Shown here: piece by piece, positions 7,447-13,992 of the stretch
Numbering within the stretch: position 1 is the first letter of the stretch
How the letters are laid out: every line of letters starts with the position of its first letter
Assembly: GCA_964454015.1 (NCBI GenBank)
Contig: CAYVQF010000080.1
Location: 1-19,546 of the forward strand
Reading direction: 5' to 3'
Length of the DNA: 19,546 nt
DNA from: CAYVQF01 sp964454015
Lineage (GTDB): Bacteria; Myxococcota_A; Bradymonadia; UBA4248
Translations under genes and position numbers: made by a program
Notes under the pieces: model-generated
The model's input: only the letters and a program-made list of their open reading frames with translations
Databases searched by the model: none
What the model was told of the DNA's origin: nothing

Positions 7447-8241
7447 TCAAGCCAGCATGGGGTCGTTGGGATCGATGACGGTCAGGGCGTCGTCGCATTG
7501 CTCATCAAAAGGCAGGGCAGCGTGGAGGAAGTCCTGCCAGGCTTGGCGGCGTTGTGGGGTGAGGGCGGTGAAGAGCACGCCAGCGCCCCCTGCAAGAGAA
7601 GTGCTGTCGACTCTAACGATTTTGGCGCTGAGGTCAAAGCCCTCTCCCGAGATGGGATGGATGAAGACCAGGGAGACCTCCTGGCCGACTTTGGCCAATT
7701 TGATGCCGCTGACAAAGGCGCCGCCGAGGGAGACATCGATGGTGCGCCCCTTCTCGACATTGTCGCCGATGAACTGGACGTCCATGGCGATGGCGTAGCG
7801 GACGTGGTTGCGGTTGACGGCATCGGTGGGGACAGGGACTTTGCCTGGCAAGACCAAGGGAGGCGGTCCTTTGCGCTCGGCTGGGTCGGGCAGGGCGTGG
7901 GTCGTGGCGAGGGTTTGGAACCACTTCTGCCATTGGTCGCGGGCGACATTGCCCAGGCCATAGAGCTGGACTCCCATTCCCGGCGCGGTTCCGGCGGCTT
8001 TGGCCTGCTCAGGGAGGAGGCGATGGACGACCATGGCGAGGACCTGCAAGTCAGGGCTGCGTTCTCCCGTGGGGATGTTCAGGCGGATGATGCGGCGCAA
8101 GGGCGGTGGTGCATCGGTCTTGATGAACATCCCTCGCGTCGAAATGTCGACGGCGCGCAGGGTCTTGGTGGTGGCTCCGTCGGTGACGTTGACGGGGATT
8201 TCAATATGGACACGCGTGCTGACGCGTCGTTCCTTCTCCAT
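7447..8241 (-). CDS. Tandem PilZ-domain protein, predicted c-di-GMP receptor
   Basis: The 264-aa protein contains two PilZ domains. The first (~5-115) has R6-VST-R10 and D32-ISTR-G37. The second (~140-245) has R144-NHV-R148 and D169-VSLG-G174. Both therefore keep the RxxxR and D/NxSxxG motifs that bind cyclic di-GMP, and both are expected to be functional. The domains are joined by a Pro-rich linker (~115-140). There is no signal peptide, membrane helix or output domain, so it probably works by binding a partner protein. It is the first gene of a three-gene unit with the B12-binding protein and the diguanylate cyclase. The ATG at 8241 has AAGGA just upstream, within a short direct repeat (CTTCGGT twice, 8245-8251 and 8253-8259). 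Confidence 0.93.
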   Translation of the reverse strand: MEKERRVSTRVHIEIPVNVTDGATTKTLRAVDISTRGMFIKTDAPPPLRRIIRLNIPTGERSPDLQVLAMVVHRLLPEQAKAAGTAPGMGVQLYGLGNVARDQWQKWFQTLATTHALPDPAERKGPPPLVLPGKVPVPTDAVNRNHVRYAIAMDVQFIGDNVEKGRTIDVSLGGAFVSGIKLAKVGQEVSLVFIHPISGEGFDLSAKIVRVDSTSLAGGAGVLFTALTPQRRQAWQDFLHAALPFDEQCDDALTVIDPNDPMLA

Positions 8242-8315
8242 GATCTTCGGTCCTTCGGTACATAAAGATGAGCAGGTTCAGCGTGCGGAGGTGGCTACCC
8301 AGGCACTGAGGATGA

Positions 8316-8324
8316 AGTCTAGCA
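8316..8324 (-). promoter_or_regulatory. Extended -10 promoter candidate for the PilZ-B12-diguanylate cyclase operon
   Basis: The 161-bp gap upstream of the PilZ gene contains, on the minus strand, TGC-TAGACT (plus-strand 8316-8324). This is an extended -10 (TGn) with four of six matches to TATAAT. No good -35 lies 17 bp further up. It would give a leader of about 70 nt. This is a motif match only. Confidence 0.25.
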
Positions 8325-8402
8325 CAAGTCGCTCTGCGCCGGCAGGTAGAGATGTCACGGGTTCGCGGGGCGCGGGGCGCGTGGTGCCGTTGCGGGGCCA
8401 GC

Positions 8403-10160
8403 CTAGGCCCAGAGGTTGATTCTGGCAGGGAGCCTGCCGGTGTGGGTCGCGGCGTGGACGATGAAGGTGCGTGGTTGCACGAGGACCGCTTGCGCCAACC
8501 AGGGTGGCGGGTCGAAGAGGGTGAGGGCTGGGGGCGGGGGCGCGTCGTCGTCGGGCGGCGCGTGGCTGGGTGCGAGGTTGCGCAGGCGGAGCAGACGCCG
8601 CTCCGTGGTCAGGACCCGTTGGGCGCCAGGGGGCAGCCAGACGCGCTCGGCGAGCACTGTTGGGAGGGTGGTGCGTCGACGCCAGCGCTGCGCGTCAACG
8701 AGGTGCAAGTTCACCTGTCCCCCCCACAGACAGAGGGCGGCCAGGGTGCCCGTGAGGGGGTCGAAGGCGGCGGCGCGGATGGGGGCGCCAAAGTCGTAGA
8801 CGCGCTCGATGAGGTCGGTGTTGGCGCGCCAGTGGCCGACGCCGCCTTGGCGGTGGATGGTGAGGACGTCATCGCCGCTGAGGAAGGCGTCCAGGAGGTC
8901 GTCTCGGTCGAGGCAGTGGCGCGTGTCGAGGCGGGAGATGGAGGCGAGGCATAGGCCGCGGTTGCCCACGAGGAGGATGGCGTCGTTGTGGGGCGAGACG
9001 TCACAGCGGTTGAGTTCAGGGTTGGCGTCCAGCCAATGGCGCGGCAGGGGGGTGGGGGCGCTGCGCACTTGGTTGCGGGCGAGGTCGTAGGCGTGAAGGG
9101 CGCGGTCGAGGAGGAGGATTTCCTGGCCCGCGAGGCTGGCGATGGTGGCGCTCAGGGGCCGGGGGCAGCGCAGCCGCTGGAGCTGGTCGTGTTGGCGCCC
9201 GGCCCAGAGCAGGTGTTCTTCCTGGAGGACGGCGAAGGCCTGGCCACCGTCGAGGCTGGCCAAGCCGCGCACGGGTCCGGGAGGCAAGGGCCAGCTCCGA
9301 AGACAGGTGGCTGAGAGGGGGTCCAGCGGGGCCTCGTCGAGGTGTTGCCAGAGGGCGTCCGTGGGGTTTAGGGCGGCCTCGGCCAAGAAGGCGTTGGCGT
9401 TGGCCAGGTGGCCGGCGCGCCGGTAGAGGTTGGCGAGCTGGAGGAGGTTTTGGGTGCGGGTGGCGGGTGGGGGGGCGTTGGCGTTGGCCCGGGCGAGGCG
9501 CTCCCCCAGATCGGCGTCGTCGCCGTGCAGGTCGAGGCGTGGGATGGGCTCGGTGATGCGCGGTGGGTCGACGTGCCAGGCGGCTTCGCAGCGTTCGCTG
9601 AGGTGGCGCAGGGCGTCTTTGAGGGTCCTCTCGTTGAGGGCCGGGGGGGAGAGGAGCAGGGCGTCAGCCTGATGCCGCCAGTGGTGTTGGTGTTTGGCCC
9701 AGGTCTGGGGGAGGGGGGCGCCCCCGGCGATGAGGACGCGGGGGATAGGTGCGTCCGCGACGCCGTTGGCGAAGAGGGGCAGGGCGTCGCTGATGAGGTT
9801 GAACAGGGTGAGGCTGCGGCTGGTGTGTTCTTTACTACAGTCGAGGACCAGGAAGAGGGCGTCGACGAGGGTGGTGGTTGCGCTGTCGCTGAGTGGGCGA
9901 GTGGCCGCCAGGTGCGCAGCGAGGTGGAGGAGGGGGAACTCGCGATCGAGCATGGGACAGCGCATGATCTGCATGCGATGGGCATAGCCGGGGAAGAGCT
10001 CTGGGTTGTGGCCGCGCTGGGGGATGTAGAGGGAGGCGTCGCCCTGGGTCGCCGTGGCCAGCTTGAGGAGGGCGTTCCAGGTGGTGTCGATGGCGGGGGG
10101 CAGCCCGATGAGGGCGACGCGGAGGTCGATGCAGTTGAATTCGCGGTTGAGCTGAGCCAC
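8403..10160 (-). CDS. MglA/Ras-like pseudo-GTPase fused to a C-terminal beta-propeller-like domain
   Basis: This 585-aa protein has no exact family match that I know. Its N-terminal ~190 residues follow the layout of MglA-type small GTPases: a first strand and loop (RVALIGLPPAIDTT, 14-27) and a later hydrophobic strand, VDALFLVLDCSKE (99-111), that resembles the VFVADSQ segment of MglA. The P-loop is broken: Ile-Asp-Thr stands where GxxxxGK[S/T] needs Gly-Lys-Thr, so GTP hydrolysis is unlikely. Residues ~230-265 form a short TPR-like helical pair. Residues ~280-585 consist of recurring beta-strand segments of WD40/propeller type. The GTG at 10160 has AGGGAG (plus-strand 10166-10171) five bases upstream. 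It is the last gene of a four-gene set with the rhomboid and Tgl-like genes. A scaffold role in polarity or envelope signalling is possible but unproven. Confidence 0.8.
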   Translation of the reverse strand: MAQLNREFNCIDLRVALIGLPPAIDTTWNALLKLATATQGDASLYIPQRGHNPELFPGYAHRMQIMRCPMLDREFPLLHLAAHLAATRPLSDSATTTLVDALFLVLDCSKEHTSRSLTLFNLISDALPLFANGVADAPIPRVLIAGGAPLPQTWAKHQHHWRHQADALLLSPPALNERTLKDALRHLSERCEAAWHVDPPRITEPIPRLDLHGDDADLGERLARANANAPPPATRTQNLLQLANLYRRAGHLANANAFLAEAALNPTDALWQHLDEAPLDPLSATCLRSWPLPPGPVRGLASLDGGQAFAVLQEEHLLWAGRQHDQLQRLRCPRPLSATIASLAGQEILLLDRALHAYDLARNQVRSAPTPLPRHWLDANPELNRCDVSPHNDAILLVGNRGLCLASISRLDTRHCLDRDDLLDAFLSGDDVLTIHRQGGVGHWRANTDLIERVYDFGAPIRAAAFDPLTGTLAALCLWGGQVNLHLVDAQRWRRRTTLPTVLAERVWLPPGAQRVLTTERRLLRLRNLAPSHAPPDDDAPPPPALTLFDPPPWLAQAVLVQPRTFIVHAATHTGRLPARINLWA

Positions 10161-10203
10161 GTGTTCTCCCTACGGCGCTTGGTCAGGAGGGCGGAAGCCG
10201 GCG

Positions 10204-11133
10204 TCAGGGCTTAGGCGAGGCCTCGGTTTCGAAAAAGCCAGCCGCTTCGACGCACTGTTCCCAGGCGGCGGGGTCGTTGGTGCAGTTGTAGGTGTAGCGC
10301 GCGGCGCTGAAGAAGACGGTGATGATGACGGCGGCGCACAGGGCGAGGGCGATGTTTTGGAGCGTGGCGAAGCGGTGGCTCTCTTGTCCTTGGAGGGGGG
10401 TGCCGAGCACGGCCGCCAGGGCGGCCCCTCCGGCGAGGCCGCCGAGGTGGGCGGCGTTGTCGATCATGGGCAAGAGGCCGAAGGCCAGGGAAAAAACGAG
10501 CCACGGGAGCATCCCCACGGAGAGGGCCTTGGCGATGTGGGCCGGCAAGGAGCTGCGGTGTCGAAAACCAAAGACGATGGCGGCGCCAAAGACCCCGAAG
10601 ATGGCGCCGCTGGCGCCGACGCTGGGGTGGGTGTTGAAGGCATAGGAGGCGAGGCCGCCGCACAAGGCCGCCACGGCGTAGATCAAGAGAAAGCGGCGGG
10701 TGCCGAAGAGGCGCTCGACGACGCCGCCGAGCATGAAGAGGCCGTAGGCGTTGACCAGGGCGTGGAGCCAGGAGCCGTGGACGAAGGCGGCGCTGAGGAG
10801 GCGCCACCAAGCGCCAGCGGCGATTTCCGTGTTGATTTTGGCTCCGACCAAGAGCATGGGGAGGAGAGGGTCTGCTGGGGCGCCGACTCTGGGGGTGACG
10901 ACGCTCCAGTTCAACAGATAGGCGCCGAGGAAGACGGCAGCGATGAGGGTGAGCAGGCCACGGGTGGCCGGAGCGGGGCCCTGCAAGGCGCGGAGGAAGT
11001 TGATCTCTTTGCGAAAATTTTCGAGTTCCCGCGGCGAGGTCGGTCGAAGAGGGCGCAGAGAGTTGGCGCTAAAGGGAGGCATGCGTTTCTCGAAGCCAGC
11101 CAAGGGGACAGCCCTTGTTGTGCTGGCTATCAT
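10204..11133 (-). CDS. Rhomboid-family intramembrane serine protease
   Basis: Rhomboids cleave membrane proteins inside the bilayer with a Ser-His dyad. The core has WRLLSAAFVHGSWLHALVNAYGL (~110-132, with His119, His124 and Asn128), the GASG motif with catalytic Ser175, and DNAAHLGG with catalytic His229. About six to seven hydrophobic segments are visible between residues ~58 and 275. A charged cytosolic N-terminus (~1-55) and a C-terminal tail with two Cys residues flank the core. At 309 aa it is typical for bacterial rhomboids. The ATG at 11133 has no strong ribosome site; Met18 (11082) is an alternative start. It lies 42 bp downstream of the Tgl-like gene and 43 bp upstream of the MglA-like gene, so it is probably co-transcribed with both. 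Substrates are unknown. Confidence 0.93.
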   Translation of the reverse strand: MIASTTRAVPLAGFEKRMPPFSANSLRPLRPTSPRELENFRKEINFLRALQGPAPATRGLLTLIAAVFLGAYLLNWSVVTPRVGAPADPLLPMLLVGAKINTEIAAGAWWRLLSAAFVHGSWLHALVNAYGLFMLGGVVERLFGTRRFLLIYAVAALCGGLASYAFNTHPSVGASGAIFGVFGAAIVFGFRHRSSLPAHIAKALSVGMLPWLVFSLAFGLLPMIDNAAHLGGLAGGAALAAVLGTPLQGQESHRFATLQNIALALCAAVIITVFFSAARYTYNCTNDPAAWEQCVEAAGFFETEASPKP

Positions 11134-11175
11134 GCTTTGGCCTGGGTGGCTACCTAGCGCCGTCCCGTCGGGGGT

Positions 11176-11976
11176 TCAGTTGCGGTAGAGATCGATGTTG
11201 TTGCGGCAGCGGTGGCCGAGGTCGCTGCGCGGTGAGAGCTCGACGCACTTGCGGAAGTGGCTGACGGCGCGTTGGCTGTTGCCGAGGCTGCCGTAGAGGC
11301 GGCCGATGTGGAGGTGGGGTTCGGCGTAGTTGGGGCAGGCCGAGATGGCCTCTTTGAAGCTCTCGAAGGCTTCGTTTTCGAGCTGGAGATCGGCGTAGAT
11401 GATGCCGAGGTTGTTGGCAGCCAGGCACATCTCGGGGTTGAGGAAGAGGGCCATTTTGGTCTCCTCGATGGCCTCCTGGAGGCGGCCCATTTTGTAGTAG
11501 GCCCAGCCGAGGTTGGCGTAGGCCAACCATGGGCTGGTGTAGAGGGTCGCCCGGCGGAGATCTTCGTAGACGGCGGCGGCGTCCTCCCAGCGCTCCATGT
11601 AGAGATAGGCGACGCCGAGGTTGTTCTTGCAGGTGAAGAGATCGGGGTTGGTGTCGAGGGCGGCGCGGAAGTGGCGCACGGCCTCCGGGTACTGCATGCG
11701 GCCGAGGTAGAGGAAGCCCAAGAGGTGGTGGGCGTCGGCGTGTTGCGGGACGAGCTCCAGGGCGAGGGTGAGCTCGCGGATGGCCTGGGCGGTCTCGCCG
11801 GCGGTGAAGTGGTTGGTTCCCATTTGGTAATGGAAATCGGCTTGTTTGAGGGTCTCTTGCTGCTTGGCCCCGGCGCCACAGCCGCTGCTGAGGGCGGCGG
11901 CGAGGAGGAGGGGGAGGCAGAGTGAGTGCCACCGGGTCAGGTGGGTGGTGGCGGCGACTTGGTTGGCAATGGGCAT
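11176..11976 (-). CDS. Tgl/PilW-like outer-membrane lipoprotein with six TPR repeats
   Basis: This 266-aa protein carries a lipoprotein signal peptide ending at LSSGC (lipidated Cys33). Six TPR units begin near residues 46, 80, 114, 151, 185 and 219, mostly 34 residues apart. The size, the lipid anchor, six TPRs and the NLGWAYYK segment (155-162) match the PilW/PilF/Tgl family. In Myxococcus and Pseudomonas these proteins help the PilQ secretin assemble for type IV pili. Tgl itself has this layout, so I favour that assignment, but generic TPR lipoproteins are common and no other pilus gene lies in the window. The start at 11976 has GGAGG six bases upstream (plus-strand CCTCC, 11983-11987). 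The next gene, a rhomboid, follows after 42 bp. Confidence 0.88.
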   Translation of the reverse strand: MPIANQVAATTHLTRWHSLCLPLLLAAALSSGCGAGAKQQETLKQADFHYQMGTNHFTAGETAQAIRELTLALELVPQHADAHHLLGFLYLGRMQYPEAVRHFRAALDTNPDLFTCKNNLGVAYLYMERWEDAAAVYEDLRRATLYTSPWLAYANLGWAYYKMGRLQEAIEETKMALFLNPEMCLAANNLGIIYADLQLENEAFESFKEAISACPNYAEPHLHIGRLYGSLGNSQRAVSHFRKCVELSPRSDLGHRCRNNIDLYRN

Positions 11977-12022
11977 GACATCCCTCCGTGGATGACAGGT
12001 CTGATGCGGTCGGGGTGGTTCA

Positions 12023-12556
12023 TCAACCGGCGACCAGAAGCGCTTTGAGTTGTCTGAGGACTTCGCCGAGGTCCTGGCCGGCGGCCAGGGTGCTCAGCAT
12101 GGGAGGCGCGCTCCCTTCAGTGATGACGCCGCCCGTTCCTTGGGTCGCGTCACCGTTGTGGTTGATGGCAAAGGGGATATCGAGGAGGGCGCGGTAGCGC
12201 TCCTGGGCGTCCAAGGTGTTGAGGATGAGGGGGCGCATGTGAAAACCGGCCTGTTCGAGCCAGTTCAGGGCTTTTTTTTCGATTTCGCCGTAGCGGGCGA
12301 TGGGGGCCTCAGAGCGCATACCACCCATGAGGAGGCCGCCCTGCTGCTCGGTGAAATTGAAGTAGACGTAGAGGGCGTAGGTGCCGCGCAGGGTGTAGAC
12401 GACCACCAGGTTGGCCTTGGCGCGCACCATGGGTCCGTCGAAGGCGATGTTCTCTGCGTTGTCGGAGCGCATCAGGGCGACGACGCGGGCCGCCGAGGCG
12501 GGAATGCGCGAGTTGGCCGGGAGGATGTCGAAGATTTGGTCGTTGTGGTGGCTCAC
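12023..12556 (-). CDS. Uncharacterised 177-aa protein at the head of the Tgl-like operon
   Basis: I do not recognise the family. The protein is soluble with mixed alpha/beta character and no signal peptide. A hydrophobic strand pair around the LVVVYTLRGTYALYVYFNF segment is its most distinctive part. The frame is open up to a TTG at 12598, whose only purine-rich site directly abuts the codon. I prefer the GTG at 12556 because a promoter candidate (12609-12637) would start transcription close to 12600. Its stop lies 46 bp before the Tgl-like lipoprotein gene, suggesting co-transcription. Coding is supported by the operon fit and by an amino-acid composition like that of its neighbours. Confidence 0.72.
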   Translation of the reverse strand: MSHHNDQIFDILPANSRIPASAARVVALMRSDNAENIAFDGPMVRAKANLVVVYTLRGTYALYVYFNFTEQQGGLLMGGMRSEAPIARYGEIEKKALNWLEQAGFHMRPLILNTLDAQERYRALLDIPFAINHNGDATQGTGGVITEGSAPPMLSTLAAGQDLGEVLRQLKALLVAG

Positions 12557-12608
12557 GCGGTTTCCAGAAGCGGGCAAAACAGAGGCGATGGAGTTCAACC
12601 CCTATTTT

Positions 12609-12637
12609 GGATTAGCAGAGTCGCTCCTAGGGGTCAA
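12609..12637 (-). promoter_or_regulatory. Promoter candidate for the minus-strand four-gene operon
   Basis: On the minus strand TTGACC (plus-strand 12632-12637) is followed after 17 bp by TAATCC (plus-strand 12609-12614), preceded by TGC, an extended -10 feature. It faces the 12556 start. Transcription would begin near 12600, giving a leader of about 45 nt to that GTG. Confidence 0.4.
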
Positions 12638-12668
12638 ACTTCGAGGTCTCCTCTTGCGCGTCCACAGG

Positions 12669-12697
12669 TTGACAAGTCGTGTGGGCCCTCATAGTCC
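12669..12697 (+). promoter_or_regulatory. Weak promoter candidate for the lipoprotein gene pair
   Basis: A perfect -35 hexamer TTGACA (12669-12674) lies about 90 bp upstream of the plus-strand lipoprotein start. The best -10 at 17 bp spacing is TAGTCC (12692-12697), a poor match. The location in the divergent gap is sensible. Confidence 0.25.
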
Positions 12698-12760
12698 TGC
12701 CTTGCCAGGCCATGGCGGCCGAGGGCGAGGGTAGGGGCGCGGCAAGGAGATGGGTGAGGG

Positions 12761-13339
12761 ATGATGTGGCAGAGCTGGGAGCGGAGGTGGGTAGGTGGGC
12801 GCTTCGGGTGGGGCGCGGGCATGCTGGTGCTGCTGCTGACGGCCTGCGGTGGCGGCCTCTATGATTTGCCACCCGCGCCACCGGCGTCGGAGTGGGTGTC
12901 GTTCCAAGAGCAACGCGAGGAGAGCGACGAGGAGCGGGTGCGTCGATTTCTCGATGCCAAGCGCGCGGCGATTCAGATCTATGCGGCGCTGGCTGAAGGG
13001 CGTTGGGAGCGGGCGGTGGAGCTGATGAGTCAGGAGACGGTGGCGTTTTTTGAAGACGCCAGCAATGGTGCTGGCGCCGAGGCGGTCTTGGCGGCAGGGG
13101 TGCTTTCTTTTGGTGACGAGCAGATTCCTTTTGATCCACTGGTCGATTTGTTCATCGCCGACCTGGAAGATCTCCGGGACGAGGTGGAGGGGCAGGTCGA
13201 AGCGGAGACACGGCGGCGCAAGGAGCTTTTTGCGATCAGCCGTCAGGGTCAGGGGCGTAAAATCATTATGATATACGAGCGCGACGGGTGGCGCTTGCAC
13301 AGCCCTTTCATCAGGACGCCGACCTTCGCGGTGCCGTGA
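12761..13339 (+). CDS. Uncharacterised lipoprotein, 192 aa
   Basis: A positively charged N-terminus and a hydrophobic stretch (MLVLLL, 21-26) end in the lipobox LTAC, with predicted lipidated Cys29. The mature part starts with a Pro-rich spacer. It continues as a strongly charged, mostly helical region (~45-100 and ~130-160) and ends with beta-rich residues around KIIMIYERDGWRLHSPF. This layout resembles small periplasmic NTF2-like lipoproteins that follow a residue count for a modified substrate, but I see no diagnostic motif. AAGGAG (12744-12749) lies 11 bases before the ATG. A second ATG follows at once. The membrane-protein gene starts 29 bp after its stop, so the two probably form an operon. 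Confidence 0.82.
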   Translation: MMWQSWERRWVGGRFGWGAGMLVLLLTACGGGLYDLPPAPPASEWVSFQEQREESDEERVRRFLDAKRAAIQIYAALAEGRWERAVELMSQETVAFFEDASNGAGAEAVLAAGVLSFGDEQIPFDPLVDLFIADLEDLRDEVEGQVEAETRRRKELFAISRQGQGRKIIMIYERDGWRLHSPFIRTPTFAVP

Positions 13340-13368
13340 GCTGGGGGGGCCCGGCGTGAGGTGAGCCA

Positions 13369-13986
13369 ATGCCAATACTGGATACGGTGGAGCTGCGCTC
13401 GGAGGGTGAACAGGGCTGGTCGCTGTGGGGCATTCGCCAGGTGCGAGAGCGGGAGGGCTGGCGCTTTTTGGGCTGGGTTGCCGTTGGGGTGTGCGCCGCC
13501 GTGGTGCTCTACGACGTGCGGGCGTGGTACGGGGTGCGCAACCCCTTGGACTATTTTTTACCGCTGGCTTTGGCTTTGGCGGCGGTGGTGTTGTTGCGCG
13601 TGTCGAGCAAGACGGTGACGTTGCGACGTCGGTTGGCGTCGTTCACCCATGAGGCGGCCAGCGTGGCCGCTTTGGGGGAGGTGGATCCCGAAGGAGAAGG
13701 GGCGGAAGTGGCCTTGGTGAACAAGGTCGAGGTCTTTTGCCCCGTGGGCAGCACGCGGGTGGGGCGGGGTGAGCTGACCCATGTGGTCTTTGGTCTCATC
13801 GATTATCCGTGGCCGGGGCGCAAGGGGGTGGCCATGGAGGCGTTCGCCCTGTATTTGGCCAAGGGAGATGGGACGCCGGTGCCGCTGGTCGAGGCGACCC
13901 ATGACAAGCTGGTGACCTATCAGGTGGGCGGTCGCTTGGCGGAGTTGTTGGCCTTGCCGCTGATAGAGCTGGGCAAGGGCCGCTGA
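13369..13986 (+). CDS. Uncharacterised membrane protein with two N-terminal transmembrane helices
   Basis: No family recognised. The protein has 205 aa. A short polar N-terminus (1-30) leads to helix one (~31-50) and helix two (~61-78), joined by a short loop. A ~125-residue soluble C-terminal domain with alternating beta-type hydrophobicity and one Cys follows. With two helices, both termini should face the same side, likely the cytoplasm, because Arg/Lys residues flank both helices. The layout recalls membrane-anchored PH-like (bPH) domain proteins, which is only a guess. The ribosome site GAGGTGAG (13358-13365) precedes the ATG. Its stop lies 6 bp from the stop of the convergent TonB-dependent receptor gene, with no terminator hairpin seen between them. 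Confidence 0.82.
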   Translation: MPILDTVELRSEGEQGWSLWGIRQVREREGWRFLGWVAVGVCAAVVLYDVRAWYGVRNPLDYFLPLALALAAVVLLRVSSKTVTLRRRLASFTHEAASVAALGEVDPEGEGAEVALVNKVEVFCPVGSTRVGRGELTHVVFGLIDYPWPGRKGVAMEAFALYLAKGDGTPVPLVEATHDKLVTYQVGGRLAELLALPLIELGKGR

Positions 13987-13992
13987 GGGGGC

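Noticed and set aside
8361..8382. GC-rich GCGGGGC repeats as a structured element
   Set aside because: Short low-complexity sequence in a high-GC genome with no supporting pairing partner.
8242..8402. Riboswitch (cobalamin or c-di-GMP type) upstream of the PilZ gene
   Set aside because: No B12 box or GEMM core was seen, and the predicted leader of about 70 nt is too short for a cobalamin riboswitch.
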